This document shows, in pieces, positions 23,717 to 31,236 of a stretch of 31,236 bases of DNA. The DNA is taken from positions 1 to 31,236 of the forward strand of contig DCKO01000021.1 of NCBI GenBank assembly GCA_002320665.1, in the 5' to 3' direction. Source of the DNA: Micavibrio sp. UBA1672. GTDB lineage: Bacteria > Pseudomonadota > Alphaproteobacteria > Micavibrionales > Micavibrionaceae. Every line of letters starts with the position of its first letter. The first letter of the stretch is position 1. The position numbers were made by a program, and so were the translations under genes. Below the pieces are notes generated by a model that worked only from the letters and a program-made list of their open reading frames with translations, was not told where the DNA came from and made no database searches.

Positions 23717-24970
23717 CTAAGCCTTCAAAATCGCGTGTTTCTTCTTGCCCGATGAAATTTTGATCTGGTCCTGATCATTCAAATCGGAAGATGTAATTTT
23801 TGCGTCAATGTCGCCAACTGATACATCGTTGATGCGGGCGCCGCCCCCCTTGATCAGGCGCTTGGCCTCCCCCTTGGAGGCGCAAAATCCGGCCTCGACC
23901 AGCATATCAATCACATTCAGCCCGCCCTCAAGCGCGCCCTTCTCGATCTCGATCACAGGCAAATCACCGCCCAGCCCGCCTTGCTCGAACACGGTTTGTG
24001 CTGTGGCCTGCGCCTCGCTGGCGGCCTTCTCGCCATGACATATCTTGGTCGCCTCAAAGGCCAGTATCTTCTTGGCCTCATTTACTTCCGCGCCTTGAAG
24101 CTTCTCCAGCTTGGTAATCTCCTCCATTGGCATCGTGGTAAAGAGCTTCAGGAAACGCGCTACATCCGCATCCTCGGTATTGCGCCAGAACTGGTAATAA
24201 TCATAAGGGCTGAGGTTCTTCTCATCCAGCCATACCGCGCCATCGGCAGTCTTGCCCATCTTCGCCCCCGAAGCCGTCGTCAGAAGAGGCGTAGTCAAAG
24301 CATAAAGCTGCGCGCTGGCCTTGCGGCGGCCAAGCTCCACCCCGTTAATGATATTGCCCCATTGATCCGATCCCCCCATCTGCAAGATGATCTCATGGCG
24401 TTTATACAGCTCCAGGAAATCATAAGCCTGCAAGAGCATGTAATTGAACTCTAGGAAGGTCAAAGGCTGTTCCCGATCAAGGCGCAGCTTCACAGATTCA
24501 AAAGTCAGCATACGGTTAATCGTGAAATGCGGACCGCAATCACGCAGGAACTCAATGTAATTCAAATCCTCCAGCCACTCCGCATTATTAACCATAATGG
24601 CTTTGTTATCACCGCTATCATAGTTCAGGAACTTGCCGATAATACCCTTAATGCCTTCGATATTCTCATTGATAATATCCTCGGTAAGCATCTTGCGGCT
24701 TTCATCTTTGCCTGACGGATCACCAACCTTGGTCGTCCCGCCCCCCATCAACGTATAGGGTTGATGGCCGCATTGCTGGAACCAGTAGAGCATCATTATC
24801 TGCACGAGGCTGCCCACATGAAGGCTATTGGCTGTTGCGTCAAATCCTATATACGCGCCTTGTTTGCTGCTGCTCAGTTTATTGTCCAATTCCTCGAAAT
24901 CACTGCACTGGTGGATAAAGCCGCGCTGCTCTAGAATATTCAGGAAATCCGATTTATATTTATGTGTCAT
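23717..24970 (-). CDS. tyrS: Tyrosyl-tRNA synthetase
   Basis: Class I aminoacyl-tRNA synthetase, 417 residues. GFDATANSLHVGS carries the HIGH-type signature HVGS at 51-54, and KMGKT at 237-241 is the KMSKS equivalent. LLQAYDF and MGGSDQWGNI form the tyrosine pocket. The C-terminal S4 RNA-binding domain occupies about 350-417 (KGEAKRLIKGGGARIND). It is divergent from anmK, an arrangement frequent in proteobacteria. The minus-strand 3' end faces the double-hairpin repeat, which could act as its transcript end. Confidence 0.97.
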   Translation of the reverse strand: MTHKYKSDFLNILEQRGFIHQCSDFEELDNKLSSSKQGAYIGFDATANSLHVGSLVQIMMLYWFQQCGHQPYTLMGGGTTKVGDPSGKDESRKMLTEDIINENIEGIKGIIGKFLNYDSGDNKAIMVNNAEWLEDLNYIEFLRDCGPHFTINRMLTFESVKLRLDREQPLTFLEFNYMLLQAYDFLELYKRHEIILQMGGSDQWGNIINGVELGRRKASAQLYALTTPLLTTASGAKMGKTADGAVWLDEKNLSPYDYYQFWRNTEDADVARFLKLFTTMPMEEITKLEKLQGAEVNEAKKILAFEATKICHGEKAASEAQATAQTVFEQGGLGGDLPVIEIEKGALEGGLNVIDMLVEAGFCASKGEAKRLIKGGGARINDVSVGDIDAKITSSDLNDQDQIKISSGKKKHAILKA

Positions 24971-25020
24971 ATCTTTAATAATTTTTAAGTGTCTAAATTC
25001 TATATTTTAACCCGTGATGA

Positions 25021-25049
25021 TTGATATCGCTTTTGCCGTAACATAAACT
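25021..25049 (+). promoter_or_regulatory. Possible anmK promoter
   Basis: TTGATA (25021-25026), a 17-bp spacer, and TAAACT (25044-25049), 25 bp before the anmK ATG, in the 104-bp divergent tyrS/anmK gap. Confidence 0.4.
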
Positions 25050-25074
25050 CATATCTGCAAAAAAGGTTGCGCGG

Positions 25075-26175
25075 ATGATACAACAAAAAACATTTCATGC
25101 AATAGGTCTCATGTCCGGTACATCTCTGGACGGAGTAGATATTGCACTGATCGAGACTGATGGTGAAAACCATGTGGAGCGTAAAGCTTTTGAAACTGCC
25201 TATTATACTTCTACCGAACGCAATACAATCCGCGCGGCGCTGGGCCATAAAGAGGACGATCTTGAGACGCGCATGGCCGAGAAGATTGTCACGGATAAGC
25301 ATATCGCGCTGGTCCGCAATTTTATCAATAATCATGATCTGAAAGATAAGATCGATATCATCGGTTTTCATGGTCATACGATTTTCCATGATCCGAAGAA
25401 CAAATTCACATGGCAGATCGGAGATTCACAAAATCTTGCCGATGCGTGCGGGATTGATGTTGTAGGGGATCTGCGTAAAAACGATGTAGAGCAAGGCGGA
25501 CAGGGCGCGCCGCTTTTACCACTGTACCACAAGGCTCTGGCCCATGATAAGAACATGCCTGCGGCCTTTGTGAATATAGGCGGCGTCTCGAATATCACCT
25601 ATATCAATGATGAGGAGCTTTTGGCCTTTGATTGCGGACCCGGCAATGCCTTGCTGGATGATTTCATGAAGGATCATTTCGAGAAAGATTGCGACGAAGG
25701 CGGCGCCTTGGCGCGCACAGGATCGCCGGATCTGGATATGGTCAGAAAATGGATGGAAAACCCGTATTTCAAAAACAAACCGCCCAAATCTTTGGACCGT
25801 GATGAATGGGACATACAGGAAATCCAGTATCTGCCCAATGCTGATGGCGCAGCAACTCTTACGCACTGGACGGTGGAATGCATCAAGAAGGCCGTATCCG
25901 TTTGCCCGAAGCAGCCTAAAATCTGCTATATCACAGGTGGTGGTCGCAAGAATGCCTATCTGATGGAGCTTCTTGAAAAGCATCTGCCTTGTGCGGTCGA
26001 ACCCGTGGAGGAAGAGGGCTGGAACGGTGATGCCATAGAGGCCGAAGGTTTTGCCTATCTGGCGGTGCGCTCAAGGCTGGGCCTGCATATCACAGAGCCT
26101 GATACGACTGGCGCACCGAAGAAGTTAAAAGGCGGTAAGCTTTACACGGCCAGTTACATTTCAGCAGATAGCTGA
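25075..26175 (+). CDS. anmK: Anhydro-N-acetylmuramic acid kinase
   Basis: Recycles cell-wall sugar: hydrolyses and phosphorylates 1,6-anhydroMurNAc to MurNAc-6-phosphate with ATP. 366 residues, typical. AIGLMSGTSLDGVDIAL (9-25) carries the phosphate-binding loop. GFHGHTIFH, NIGGVSNITY, FDCGPGNALLDD and ITGGGRKNAYLM follow in family order, and the C-terminal GWNGDAIEAEGFAYLAVR is diagnostic. The ribosome site is a weak AAGG 9 nt upstream. Its 3' end overlaps a convergent small gene by 22 nt. Confidence 0.96.
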   Translation: MIQQKTFHAIGLMSGTSLDGVDIALIETDGENHVERKAFETAYYTSTERNTIRAALGHKEDDLETRMAEKIVTDKHIALVRNFINNHDLKDKIDIIGFHGHTIFHDPKNKFTWQIGDSQNLADACGIDVVGDLRKNDVEQGGQGAPLLPLYHKALAHDKNMPAAFVNIGGVSNITYINDEELLAFDCGPGNALLDDFMKDHFEKDCDEGGALARTGSPDLDMVRKWMENPYFKNKPPKSLDRDEWDIQEIQYLPNADGAATLTHWTVECIKKAVSVCPKQPKICYITGGGRKNAYLMELLEKHLPCAVEPVEEEGWNGDAIEAEGFAYLAVRSRLGLHITEPDTTGAPKKLKGGKLYTASYISADS

Positions 26176-26519
26176 TTGTTGCCCTGATCTGCATCCATAC
26201 GGGTAATGATGAGATACCTATTCAAAGAAACTGTTGTAGAATACGAAGGAATACTGCGCAGATTTTCTTGGGTCTTATCTGTAACCAAGGCCTGAAAAAA
26301 CTCTTGAAGACTAGTCTCTTGATTTACTGGCATGCCGGATTTTTGGATAAGCTCACACATAGCAGCTTGGGCAAGTGCTTGTTTGTCTTCAGGAAGACTG
26401 TCTGGTGACAATGTTTGGGACCTTTTACTAAAATGTAGTTCCATTGCTCCTGATTGCGCAAATTCTGTGACAAGTTCTGCAATCTCGGCACTAAAAGCAA
26501 TATCCTCTTTTTCTGGCAT
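26154..26519 (-). CDS. Hypothetical protein, 121 aa
   Basis: Unrecognised. Soluble, acidic, probably helical (AEIAELVTEFAQSGAMELHF, KQALAQAAMCELIQKSG), with no signal or membrane segment. It overlaps the end of anmK by 22 nt in the convergent direction. No strong ribosome site precedes the ATG, which lowers confidence, but the composition is protein-like and no competing gene covers 26176-26519. Confidence 0.55.
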   Translation of the reverse strand: MPEKEDIAFSAEIAELVTEFAQSGAMELHFSKRSQTLSPDSLPEDKQALAQAAMCELIQKSGMPVNQETSLQEFFQALVTDKTQENLRSIPSYSTTVSLNRYLIITRMDADQGNNQLSAEM

Positions 26520-26638
26520 AATGATGTGTACTTTCTTAACTTTTGAAAAAATGTAATTTAAGTCCGCGTGTAGATAAATTATTTCTGGAGTTCTGTCAAA
26601 CTTTGTGGCTTTTAGTAATCAAAACAATATGAAAGAAG

Positions 26639-27625
26639 ATGGTAAGCATCATTGCATCAAATAGTAAATCTATCGAACAAGCCGCTAAAATCCTGAGGCA
26701 AGGCGGTCTTGTCGCCATGCCGACCGAAACCGTTTATGGCCTCGCCGCCGATGCCCGAAACGGGCAGGCTGTGGCTAAAATTTTTGAGGCCAAGGGCAGG
26801 CCGAGCTTTAACCCCCTGATTGTCCACGTAAACTCATTAGAGGACGCCGCCGAAATCGCTGAGCTATCGGAGCAAGAGCGCATAGCAGCGCGTGCTTTCT
26901 GGCCTGGCCCGCTGACGATGATCCTGAAACGTCGCACCGATAGCGGCCTGTCTGATCTTGTGACGGCGGGGCTAGAGACGGTGGCAGTGCGCGTGCCCGC
27001 CCATAAAACCGCAAGAGCTTTGATAGAGTCTTGCGGCTTCCCCATAGCCGCGCCCAGCGCCAATAAATCAGGCAGCCTTAGCCCGACCTCACCGGCACAT
27101 GTCGCCAAAAGTCTGGGCGATAAAGTTGATCTTATTCTGGCCGATGGCTCTTGCAAAGTTGGCCTTGAATCCACGGTGCTGGATTGCACAGGGGACAAGC
27201 CCCTTGTCCTGCGCCCCGGTGGTATCTCGGCTGAGGAGATCAGCCGAATATTGGATGAGGAAGTCACCTATGATCTGGGGGATAAGGATAAACCAAAATC
27301 GCCGGGGCAGCTCTTGAAACATTACGCACCGGACACATTAGTGCGCTTGAACGCCATTGATCTGGAAGAGGGTGAAGCCCTGCTGGCCTTCGGTTCTATC
27401 AAGTTCATGGGGGTGAAGGGCAAGGGTGCAGCCTCCGATCTGCCGGACACAATGATCCGCAACCTCAGCGAACAAGGTGATCTCTATGATGCCGCCAGCA
27501 ACCTCTTCGCCATGCTACGCGATCTGGACCGCCCAGAACATAAACGCATCGCCGTAATGTCCATCCCCGATAAAGGGATAGGTGTTGCTATTAATGATCG
27601 GTTGAGACGGGCTGCAAATTGTTAA
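26639..27625 (+). CDS. tsaC: L-threonylcarbamoyladenylate synthase, Sua5 type
   Basis: Makes threonylcarbamoyl-AMP from Thr, bicarbonate and ATP for t6A37 in ANN-decoding tRNAs. 328 residues. A YrdC domain (about 10-195) carries PTETVYGLAADA (28-39), KGRPSFNPL (52-60), FWPGPLT and PSANKSG. A linker with KSPGQLLKHYAP leads to a C-terminal Sua5 domain (to 328). The extra domain makes it Sua5/YwlC-like rather than the short TsaC form. The ATG at 26639 follows a modest purine-rich stretch (GAAAGAAG). Its TAA stop overlaps the TAA of the next convergent gene in a shared TTAA. Confidence 0.95.
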   Translation: MVSIIASNSKSIEQAAKILRQGGLVAMPTETVYGLAADARNGQAVAKIFEAKGRPSFNPLIVHVNSLEDAAEIAELSEQERIAARAFWPGPLTMILKRRTDSGLSDLVTAGLETVAVRVPAHKTARALIESCGFPIAAPSANKSGSLSPTSPAHVAKSLGDKVDLILADGSCKVGLESTVLDCTGDKPLVLRPGGISAEEISRILDEEVTYDLGDKDKPKSPGQLLKHYAPDTLVRLNAIDLEEGEALLAFGSIKFMGVKGKGAASDLPDTMIRNLSEQGDLYDAASNLFAMLRDLDRPEHKRIAVMSIPDKGIGVAINDRLRRAANC

Positions 27626-28446
27626 AAAGGTGAAAATTCGATGATTTCGCACCCCATAAAATGTTCTTTTGAATTCCAAGTGTACAGATATTCATCTTCG
27701 TCTAGTACAGAACAAGAATTTAAACCAAGTATTTTGCCTTTTGGATTTGTAATAGTTTTTTTAGCAACATAATTCCAAAATGGGATATCTGTGTTAGGAG
27801 CTCTCTCAAAACGCGAAAGGTTAATAACGCCACAAGGGCCTGTAGGGCTGCTTATTACAACCCATGTACCTTCTCCAGAAACAGCATCATTTACAAATTG
27901 AAATGTTTGTTTATAGGTATTAGGGCCAACTTCACAGGTGAGAGTATCTCTTTTGTTTGCAGTCTTTATCACGTTAACTAGATTGTCTTCAGTTGGATTC
28001 TTGCAAAAGTCGAGTAAGCTGCTCATCGATTCTATAAGAAATTCTTTCTTTTTTTTACTTGAGCTTTTCATTTCTTTAATAAAAGTATCTTTATCAGAAA
28101 TAAAACCCGACTTCGATGCTTCTTCAAGGCTTATATCGCCTCTTGTAGCTTTTATTAATAATTCAATGCTATGGCACTCCCCATCAGACATATCTTTCTT
28201 TGCAGCATCTAATTCTTTTTTTGCACGCTCTTTTATATCCTCAATACTCCTTGGATCGGCTTTTTTTCTAACGCTTGTTTGTGTAAATTGGCATTCTAAA
28301 AGGTTATTATCATTTTTTGTGCAGTAATAAACAAGAGAGCTAACCTCTTTAGTATTATATAATAAACCAGTTGTCGGGTAATCTTGAGCATAGGACTTGC
28401 CATGAAAAATAAATAAGAAAATTAAAAAATAGATTGCGAATTTCAT
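27622..28446 (-). CDS. Secreted cysteine-rich hypothetical protein, 274 aa
   Basis: A signal peptide of 20 residues (hydrophobic core IYFLIFLFIF, likely cleavage after SYA). The mature part has eight cysteines, an even number consistent with disulfides. These are at YYCTKN, LECQF, GECHS, DFCKN, LTCEV, GPCGV, NSCSV and MGCEI. The middle (about 70-170) is Lys/Ser-rich and helical, and the rest looks beta-rich. No family recognised. It is strongly AT-rich compared with the adjacent tsaC, which suggests a separate origin. A hairpin at 28472-28487 lies upstream of its start. Confidence 0.78.
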   Translation of the reverse strand: MKFAIYFLIFLFIFHGKSYAQDYPTTGLLYNTKEVSSLVYYCTKNDNNLLECQFTQTSVRKKADPRSIEDIKERAKKELDAAKKDMSDGECHSIELLIKATRGDISLEEASKSGFISDKDTFIKEMKSSSKKKKEFLIESMSSLLDFCKNPTEDNLVNVIKTANKRDTLTCEVGPNTYKQTFQFVNDAVSGEGTWVVISSPTGPCGVINLSRFERAPNTDIPFWNYVAKKTITNPKGKILGLNSCSVLDEDEYLYTWNSKEHFMGCEIIEFSPF

Positions 28447-28471
28447 AGCTTAACAATAGACCAAAACAAAA

Positions 28472-28487
28472 CCTGCCTCAAGGCGGG
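28472..28487 (-). terminator. Hairpin with T-rich tail upstream of the secreted-protein gene
   Basis: On the minus strand, CCCGCC-TTGA-GGCAGG followed by TTTTGTTTTGG. It could end leftward read-through from the mobile region, or act as a leader hairpin of the gene starting at 28446. Confidence 0.45.
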
Positions 28488-28522
28488 TGATTGTAAATGG
28501 AAGAGACGGAAGATTTTTTTTG

Positions 28523-29536
28523 ATGCGCGGCGAGGGGGTGATAAATTATCAAAAATACCAGAAAATCATAGAGCTAACGGGTATAAAATATATCGCCATT
28601 ATGCTTGTAGTTTTTTATGCGGGGTCTTTATTGCCCCATATTTACTACCACTGGTTCTTGGATTTACTGAGTCATTTTAAACTGCAATATATGCTTGCCG
28701 GAGCGGTTTTAGGACTTGTCTTTTTAAGTACCAGAAAACTGGTTTTGGCGGTTTTGTGTTTCGTGGTTGCAATCTCGGCCCTTGCCGAAAGCCGACTTAT
28801 CCTTGAAAAGCCTTTGCAATTCTCTACACAAAGCGTACAAAACACAGAACTCTATACTATCGCTTTATATAATCATCATTATACAAACCGGAATTTTGAT
28901 GCCTTTGAAGCGTGGCTGGAGGACAAAAAAAGCCCTGACCTTGTAATCCTTCAAGAAGCAACCCAAGCAACATCGCAATTTGCTGATAGTCTCAAAAATA
29001 TCTATCCATATCAAATCCATAAGCCTAGAAAACTGGCTTTTGGTATGGTCATTTTAAGCAAGCATCCTTTTGAAAAATACGAGCAGGTTTTTATCGACGG
29101 ACCAGTTATTCAAAATTACTATATCAAGATAAGTATAAAGCATCCTGTCACTCAGAGTGCTATGACTATCTACGCTCTTCATACTCTGCCGCCTTTGGGA
29201 GGTAATTATGCGGCGCAACGTAATCATGAGCTTACGGTTACGGCAGATGAAATAGCCAAAGACAAGACGCTATCAAAAATACTGGTCGGGGATTTGAATG
29301 TCACTCCTTTTTCACCTGTTTTCAAAGAGGTGAAAGATAGGTCAGGCTTAAATTACCAATCATTTGGTGTGTTGCTTAATCCGACTTGGCCATCCAGAAA
29401 CTTCTTTTTGCCGCTCCTGCAAATTCCGATTGATCACGTATTACATAGTGACGCCATAGAACTCTTGTCTAAGGAGGTTGGCCCTTCTTTTGGCTCGGAC
29501 CATCATATGTTGATAACGACTTTGAGATTAAAGTAA
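28523..29536 (+). CDS. Membrane-anchored endonuclease/exonuclease/phosphatase-family protein
   Basis: 337 residues. Two or three N-terminal membrane segments (about 22-42, 55-70, 73-90) are followed by an EEP catalytic domain that should face the periplasm. Catalytic residues are in place: Glu145 (VILQEA), His220 (ALHT), Asp257 and Asn259 (GDLNVTP), Asp304/His305 (IDHVL) and Asp326/His327 (GSDHHML). The layout resembles the YafD-type branch. The family cleaves phosphodiesters (nucleic acids, lipids); the substrate is unknown. The ATG at 28523 has GGAAG 10 nt upstream; a GTG at 28487 would add 12 residues. Its TAA overlaps the ATG of the next small gene (TAATG). Confidence 0.86.
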   Translation: MRGEGVINYQKYQKIIELTGIKYIAIMLVVFYAGSLLPHIYYHWFLDLLSHFKLQYMLAGAVLGLVFLSTRKLVLAVLCFVVAISALAESRLILEKPLQFSTQSVQNTELYTIALYNHHYTNRNFDAFEAWLEDKKSPDLVILQEATQATSQFADSLKNIYPYQIHKPRKLAFGMVILSKHPFEKYEQVFIDGPVIQNYYIKISIKHPVTQSAMTIYALHTLPPLGGNYAAQRNHELTVTADEIAKDKTLSKILVGDLNVTPFSPVFKEVKDRSGLNYQSFGVLLNPTWPSRNFFLPLLQIPIDHVLHSDAIELLSKEVGPSFGSDHHMLITTLRLK

Positions 29537-29658
29537 TGGCGGAGAAAGAGCGAATTCTTTCAAACGCCATTTTTGAAGAATTAGCAGATTGGGAAGAACA
29601 GCTCAAGCACTTAGATTTTGACTTTGATGGTGGGATTGGAGGGCCGGATTATGAGTAG
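29536..29658 (+). CDS. Acidic micro-ORF, 40 aa, upstream of mobC
   Basis: It starts in TAATG shared with the previous stop and ends 8 nt into mobC. The peptide is acidic, with a helix (ILSNAIFEELADWEEQLKHL) and a DFDFDGG tail; no family recognised. Dense packing on both sides favours translation, but the size allows chance. Confidence 0.45.
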   Translation: MAEKERILSNAIFEELADWEEQLKHLDFDFDGGIGGPDYE

Positions 29659-30103
29659 TCCTTCTGATATTAATCTTACATCTGATTTCACAAAATCTGC
29701 TCAAGACAAGCCCAAGAATCGCAAGCGTGTTCCCCCGATTTCTGTTCGTGTGACAGAAGAAGAGAAAGCACGATTACAGGAAATGGCGGGTGCGATGGCG
29801 GTGAGTAGCTTTATTCGTCAAACGCTTCTTGGTGATAAGGTTGCCAAACGTCCAAAGCGTTACAGTAAAAAACAACGCCAGCCACATATTGATCACACAG
29901 AGATAGCGCGACTGCTCGGCATGTTCGGGCAATCAGAATTAGGCCGTTCTATGCTGGCCTTGTCGTTAGCGGCGCAGATGGGTGATTTAGATGTCACGCC
30001 CGAAGTATCCGATAAGCTGGAACAGGCTTGTGACGATATCCATGAGATTAAAGTCGCTTTGATTATGGCTTTGGGTATCAAGCCACAAGGAGAGCGTGAG
30101 TGA
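29651..30103 (+). CDS. MobC-like plasmid mobilization/relaxosome protein
   Basis: 150 residues. A ribbon-helix-helix stretch at about 28-61 (ISVRVTEEEKARLQEMAG, then VSSFIRQTLLG) is the DNA-binding form found in MobC-type relaxosome accessory proteins. The C-terminal half is helical. It helps the relaxase load at oriT. The ATG at 29651 has GGAGGG with 7-nt spacing; longer in-frame starts overlap the 40-aa ORF. Its TGA shares four bases with the relaxase GTG, so they are translationally coupled. Confidence 0.85.
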   Translation: MSSPSDINLTSDFTKSAQDKPKNRKRVPPISVRVTEEEKARLQEMAGAMAVSSFIRQTLLGDKVAKRPKRYSKKQRQPHIDHTEIARLLGMFGQSELGRSMLALSLAAQMGDLDVTPEVSDKLEQACDDIHEIKVALIMALGIKPQGERE

Positions 30104-31236
30104 TCTTAAACGGCAATCAACGCGGCGGTGCAAAAGATTTGGCGCTTCATCTGATGAAGACCGAGAATGAACGCGTTGAATTGCATGAGCTGCGCGGGTT
30201 TGTGTCGCAGGATTTAATGGGCGCATTGAATGAAATCTATGCTGTCAGTCGCGGCACGAAATGTAAACAGTTCATGTATTCGCTCTCACTCAATCCCCCC
30301 AAAGATGAAACGGTGTCCGTAGAGGAATTTGAACGCACTATAGAGGAAGCTGAACAACGCCTTGGCCTTATCGGGCAACCCCGCGCTATTGTGTTTCATG
30401 AAAAGATTGGCATGGATGGCACGTTGCGTCGCCATTGTCATGTTGTGTGGTCACGGATCAATCTTGAGCAGATGAAGGCCGTGAGCATGTATCAGGATCG
30501 TCACAAATTGACTGACCTCTCACGAGAGCTTTTTCTGGAACATGGTTGGGAAATGCCGGATGGCCTGAAAAAACGGGGTGACCGTGATCCTCTCAATTAT
30601 ACCCATGCGCAGCACCAACAAGCACAGCGCATTGGCAAAAACGCCGCAGAGATTAAGGCTAAAATTCAGAAAGCTTGGGCAATCTCCGATAACAGGCTAT
30701 CATTCGAACATGCTTTATCAGAGCGAGGTTATTTTCTCGCGCAAGGTGATACAGGCCGCTTTGTTGTCGTTGATATGCACGGCGAGATTTACTCCCTGCC
30801 GAAACAACTGCCCAAAGGCATAAATACAAAACATGTTCGCGCAAAAATCGGTGATGAGAATGAACTTACGCCCGTTGCCGATATCCTCGCATTACTCGAA
30901 GCGCAACATGAGCCAGATGAACAACTTTATGATCATGAGGATGCGCTAAAACTGGTGACGCGTTATCATGCTGCCTTCACACCTGCCATGATGGAACGGA
31001 CTTTAAAACAGGCAATCCCGCATGAATCTTTGCGTAAAAAGATCATCAACAACATCACTAACTCCGATAACGTGATTAAAATCGGTGAGCGTAACGGTGC
31101 ATCCATTTACGCCACACAAGAGATGATTGATCTTGAGCAGAATATGATGGGCACGGCGCATGACATGGCGCAGAATAAAACACACGCCATGAACAAACAT
31201 GCTGTGCATCGTGCGGTGTATAGTCTGAATGCCAAG
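30100..31236 (+). CDS. Relaxase/mobilization nuclease, N-terminal 379 residues (continues past window)
   Basis: Nicks oriT and leads the transferred strand in conjugation. It opens MILNGNQRGGAKDLALHLM. SLSLNPP (61-67), VFHEK (98-102) and HCHVVWSRI (112-120) form the HUH-type histidine cluster (His100, His112, His114). This is the relaxase type common in alphaproteobacterial plasmids and integrative elements. The frame is open to the window end, so length and C-terminal domain are unknown. The GTG start at 30100 overlaps mobC and has AAGGAGAG upstream. No coupling protein or transfer gene is visible yet. Confidence 0.93.
   Translation, partial: MILNGNQRGGAKDLALHLMKTENERVELHELRGFVSQDLMGALNEIYAVSRGTKCKQFMYSLSLNPPKDETVSVEEFERTIEEAEQRLGLIGQPRAIVFHEKIGMDGTLRRHCHVVWSRINLEQMKAVSMYQDRHKLTDLSRELFLEHGWEMPDGLKKRGDRDPLNYTHAQHQQAQRIGKNAAEIKAKIQKAWAISDNRLSFEHALSERGYFLAQGDTGRFVVVDMHGEIYSLPKQLPKGINTKHVRAKIGDENELTPVADILALLEAQHEPDEQLYDHEDALKLVTRYHAAFTPAMMERTLKQAIPHESLRKKIINNITNSDNVIKIGERNGASIYATQEMIDLEQNMMGTAHDMAQNKTHAMNKHAVHRAVYSLNAK

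Overview
The window reads as a piece of an alphaproteobacterial chromosome of moderate GC content. This rests on the relaxase/MobC type at the right edge, the mix of housekeeping genes, and interspersed palindromic repeats of a kind common in that class. I cannot place it below class level from sequence alone.

Layout. 1-0.8 kb: 5' part of folD (minus), then a strong promoter driving tRNA-Pro(TGG) and tRNA-Arg(TCT). 0.9-3.1 kb: three uncharacterised genes, one of which (1411-2094) has hallmarks of the haem-oxygenase-like diiron fold. 3.1-11.1 kb, all minus strand: a hydroxylase/sterol-desaturase-family membrane enzyme, gmd and fcl (GDP-L-fucose synthesis), a 1246-residue secreted calcium-binding RTX/LamG/cadherin-like protein with a type I secretion tail, and an FkbM methyltransferase. 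This looks like a cell-surface glycan/adhesin locus. 11.1-16.5 kb: class I photolyase (plus), an OmpA-type lipoprotein and a large AsmA/YhdP-like envelope protein (minus). 16.6-18.0 kb: a stand-alone protein whose N-terminus recalls domains of NLR-like/STAND proteins, and a small secreted protein.

18.1-28.4 kb is mostly core metabolism. It holds a Bcp/PrxQ peroxiredoxin bracketed by palindromic repeats, an alpha/beta hydrolase, and a plus-strand run of cysteine desulfurase, [2Fe-2S] ferredoxin, small membrane proteins and a Dabb-domain protein. A two-gene cassette of unknown function follows behind a near-consensus promoter. Next come tyrS and anmK (divergent), the tRNA-modifying enzyme tsaC/sua5, and two hypotheticals. 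Two 91-92 bp copies of a double-hairpin repeat (18930-19020 and 23572-23663) show compensatory base changes, and the second supplies the end of a coding region.

28.5-31.2 kb: a membrane-anchored endonuclease/exonuclease/phosphatase-family protein, immediately followed by overlapping genes for a 40-residue acidic peptide, a MobC-like ribbon-helix-helix protein and the first 379 codons of a relaxase. This is the left part of a mobilizable or integrative element that continues beyond the window.

No CRISPR array, integrase, transposase or rRNA was seen. The most promising unknowns are the double-hairpin repeat family, the mobilization module with its micro-ORF, the solo STAND-type domain protein, and the haem-oxygenase-like protein.
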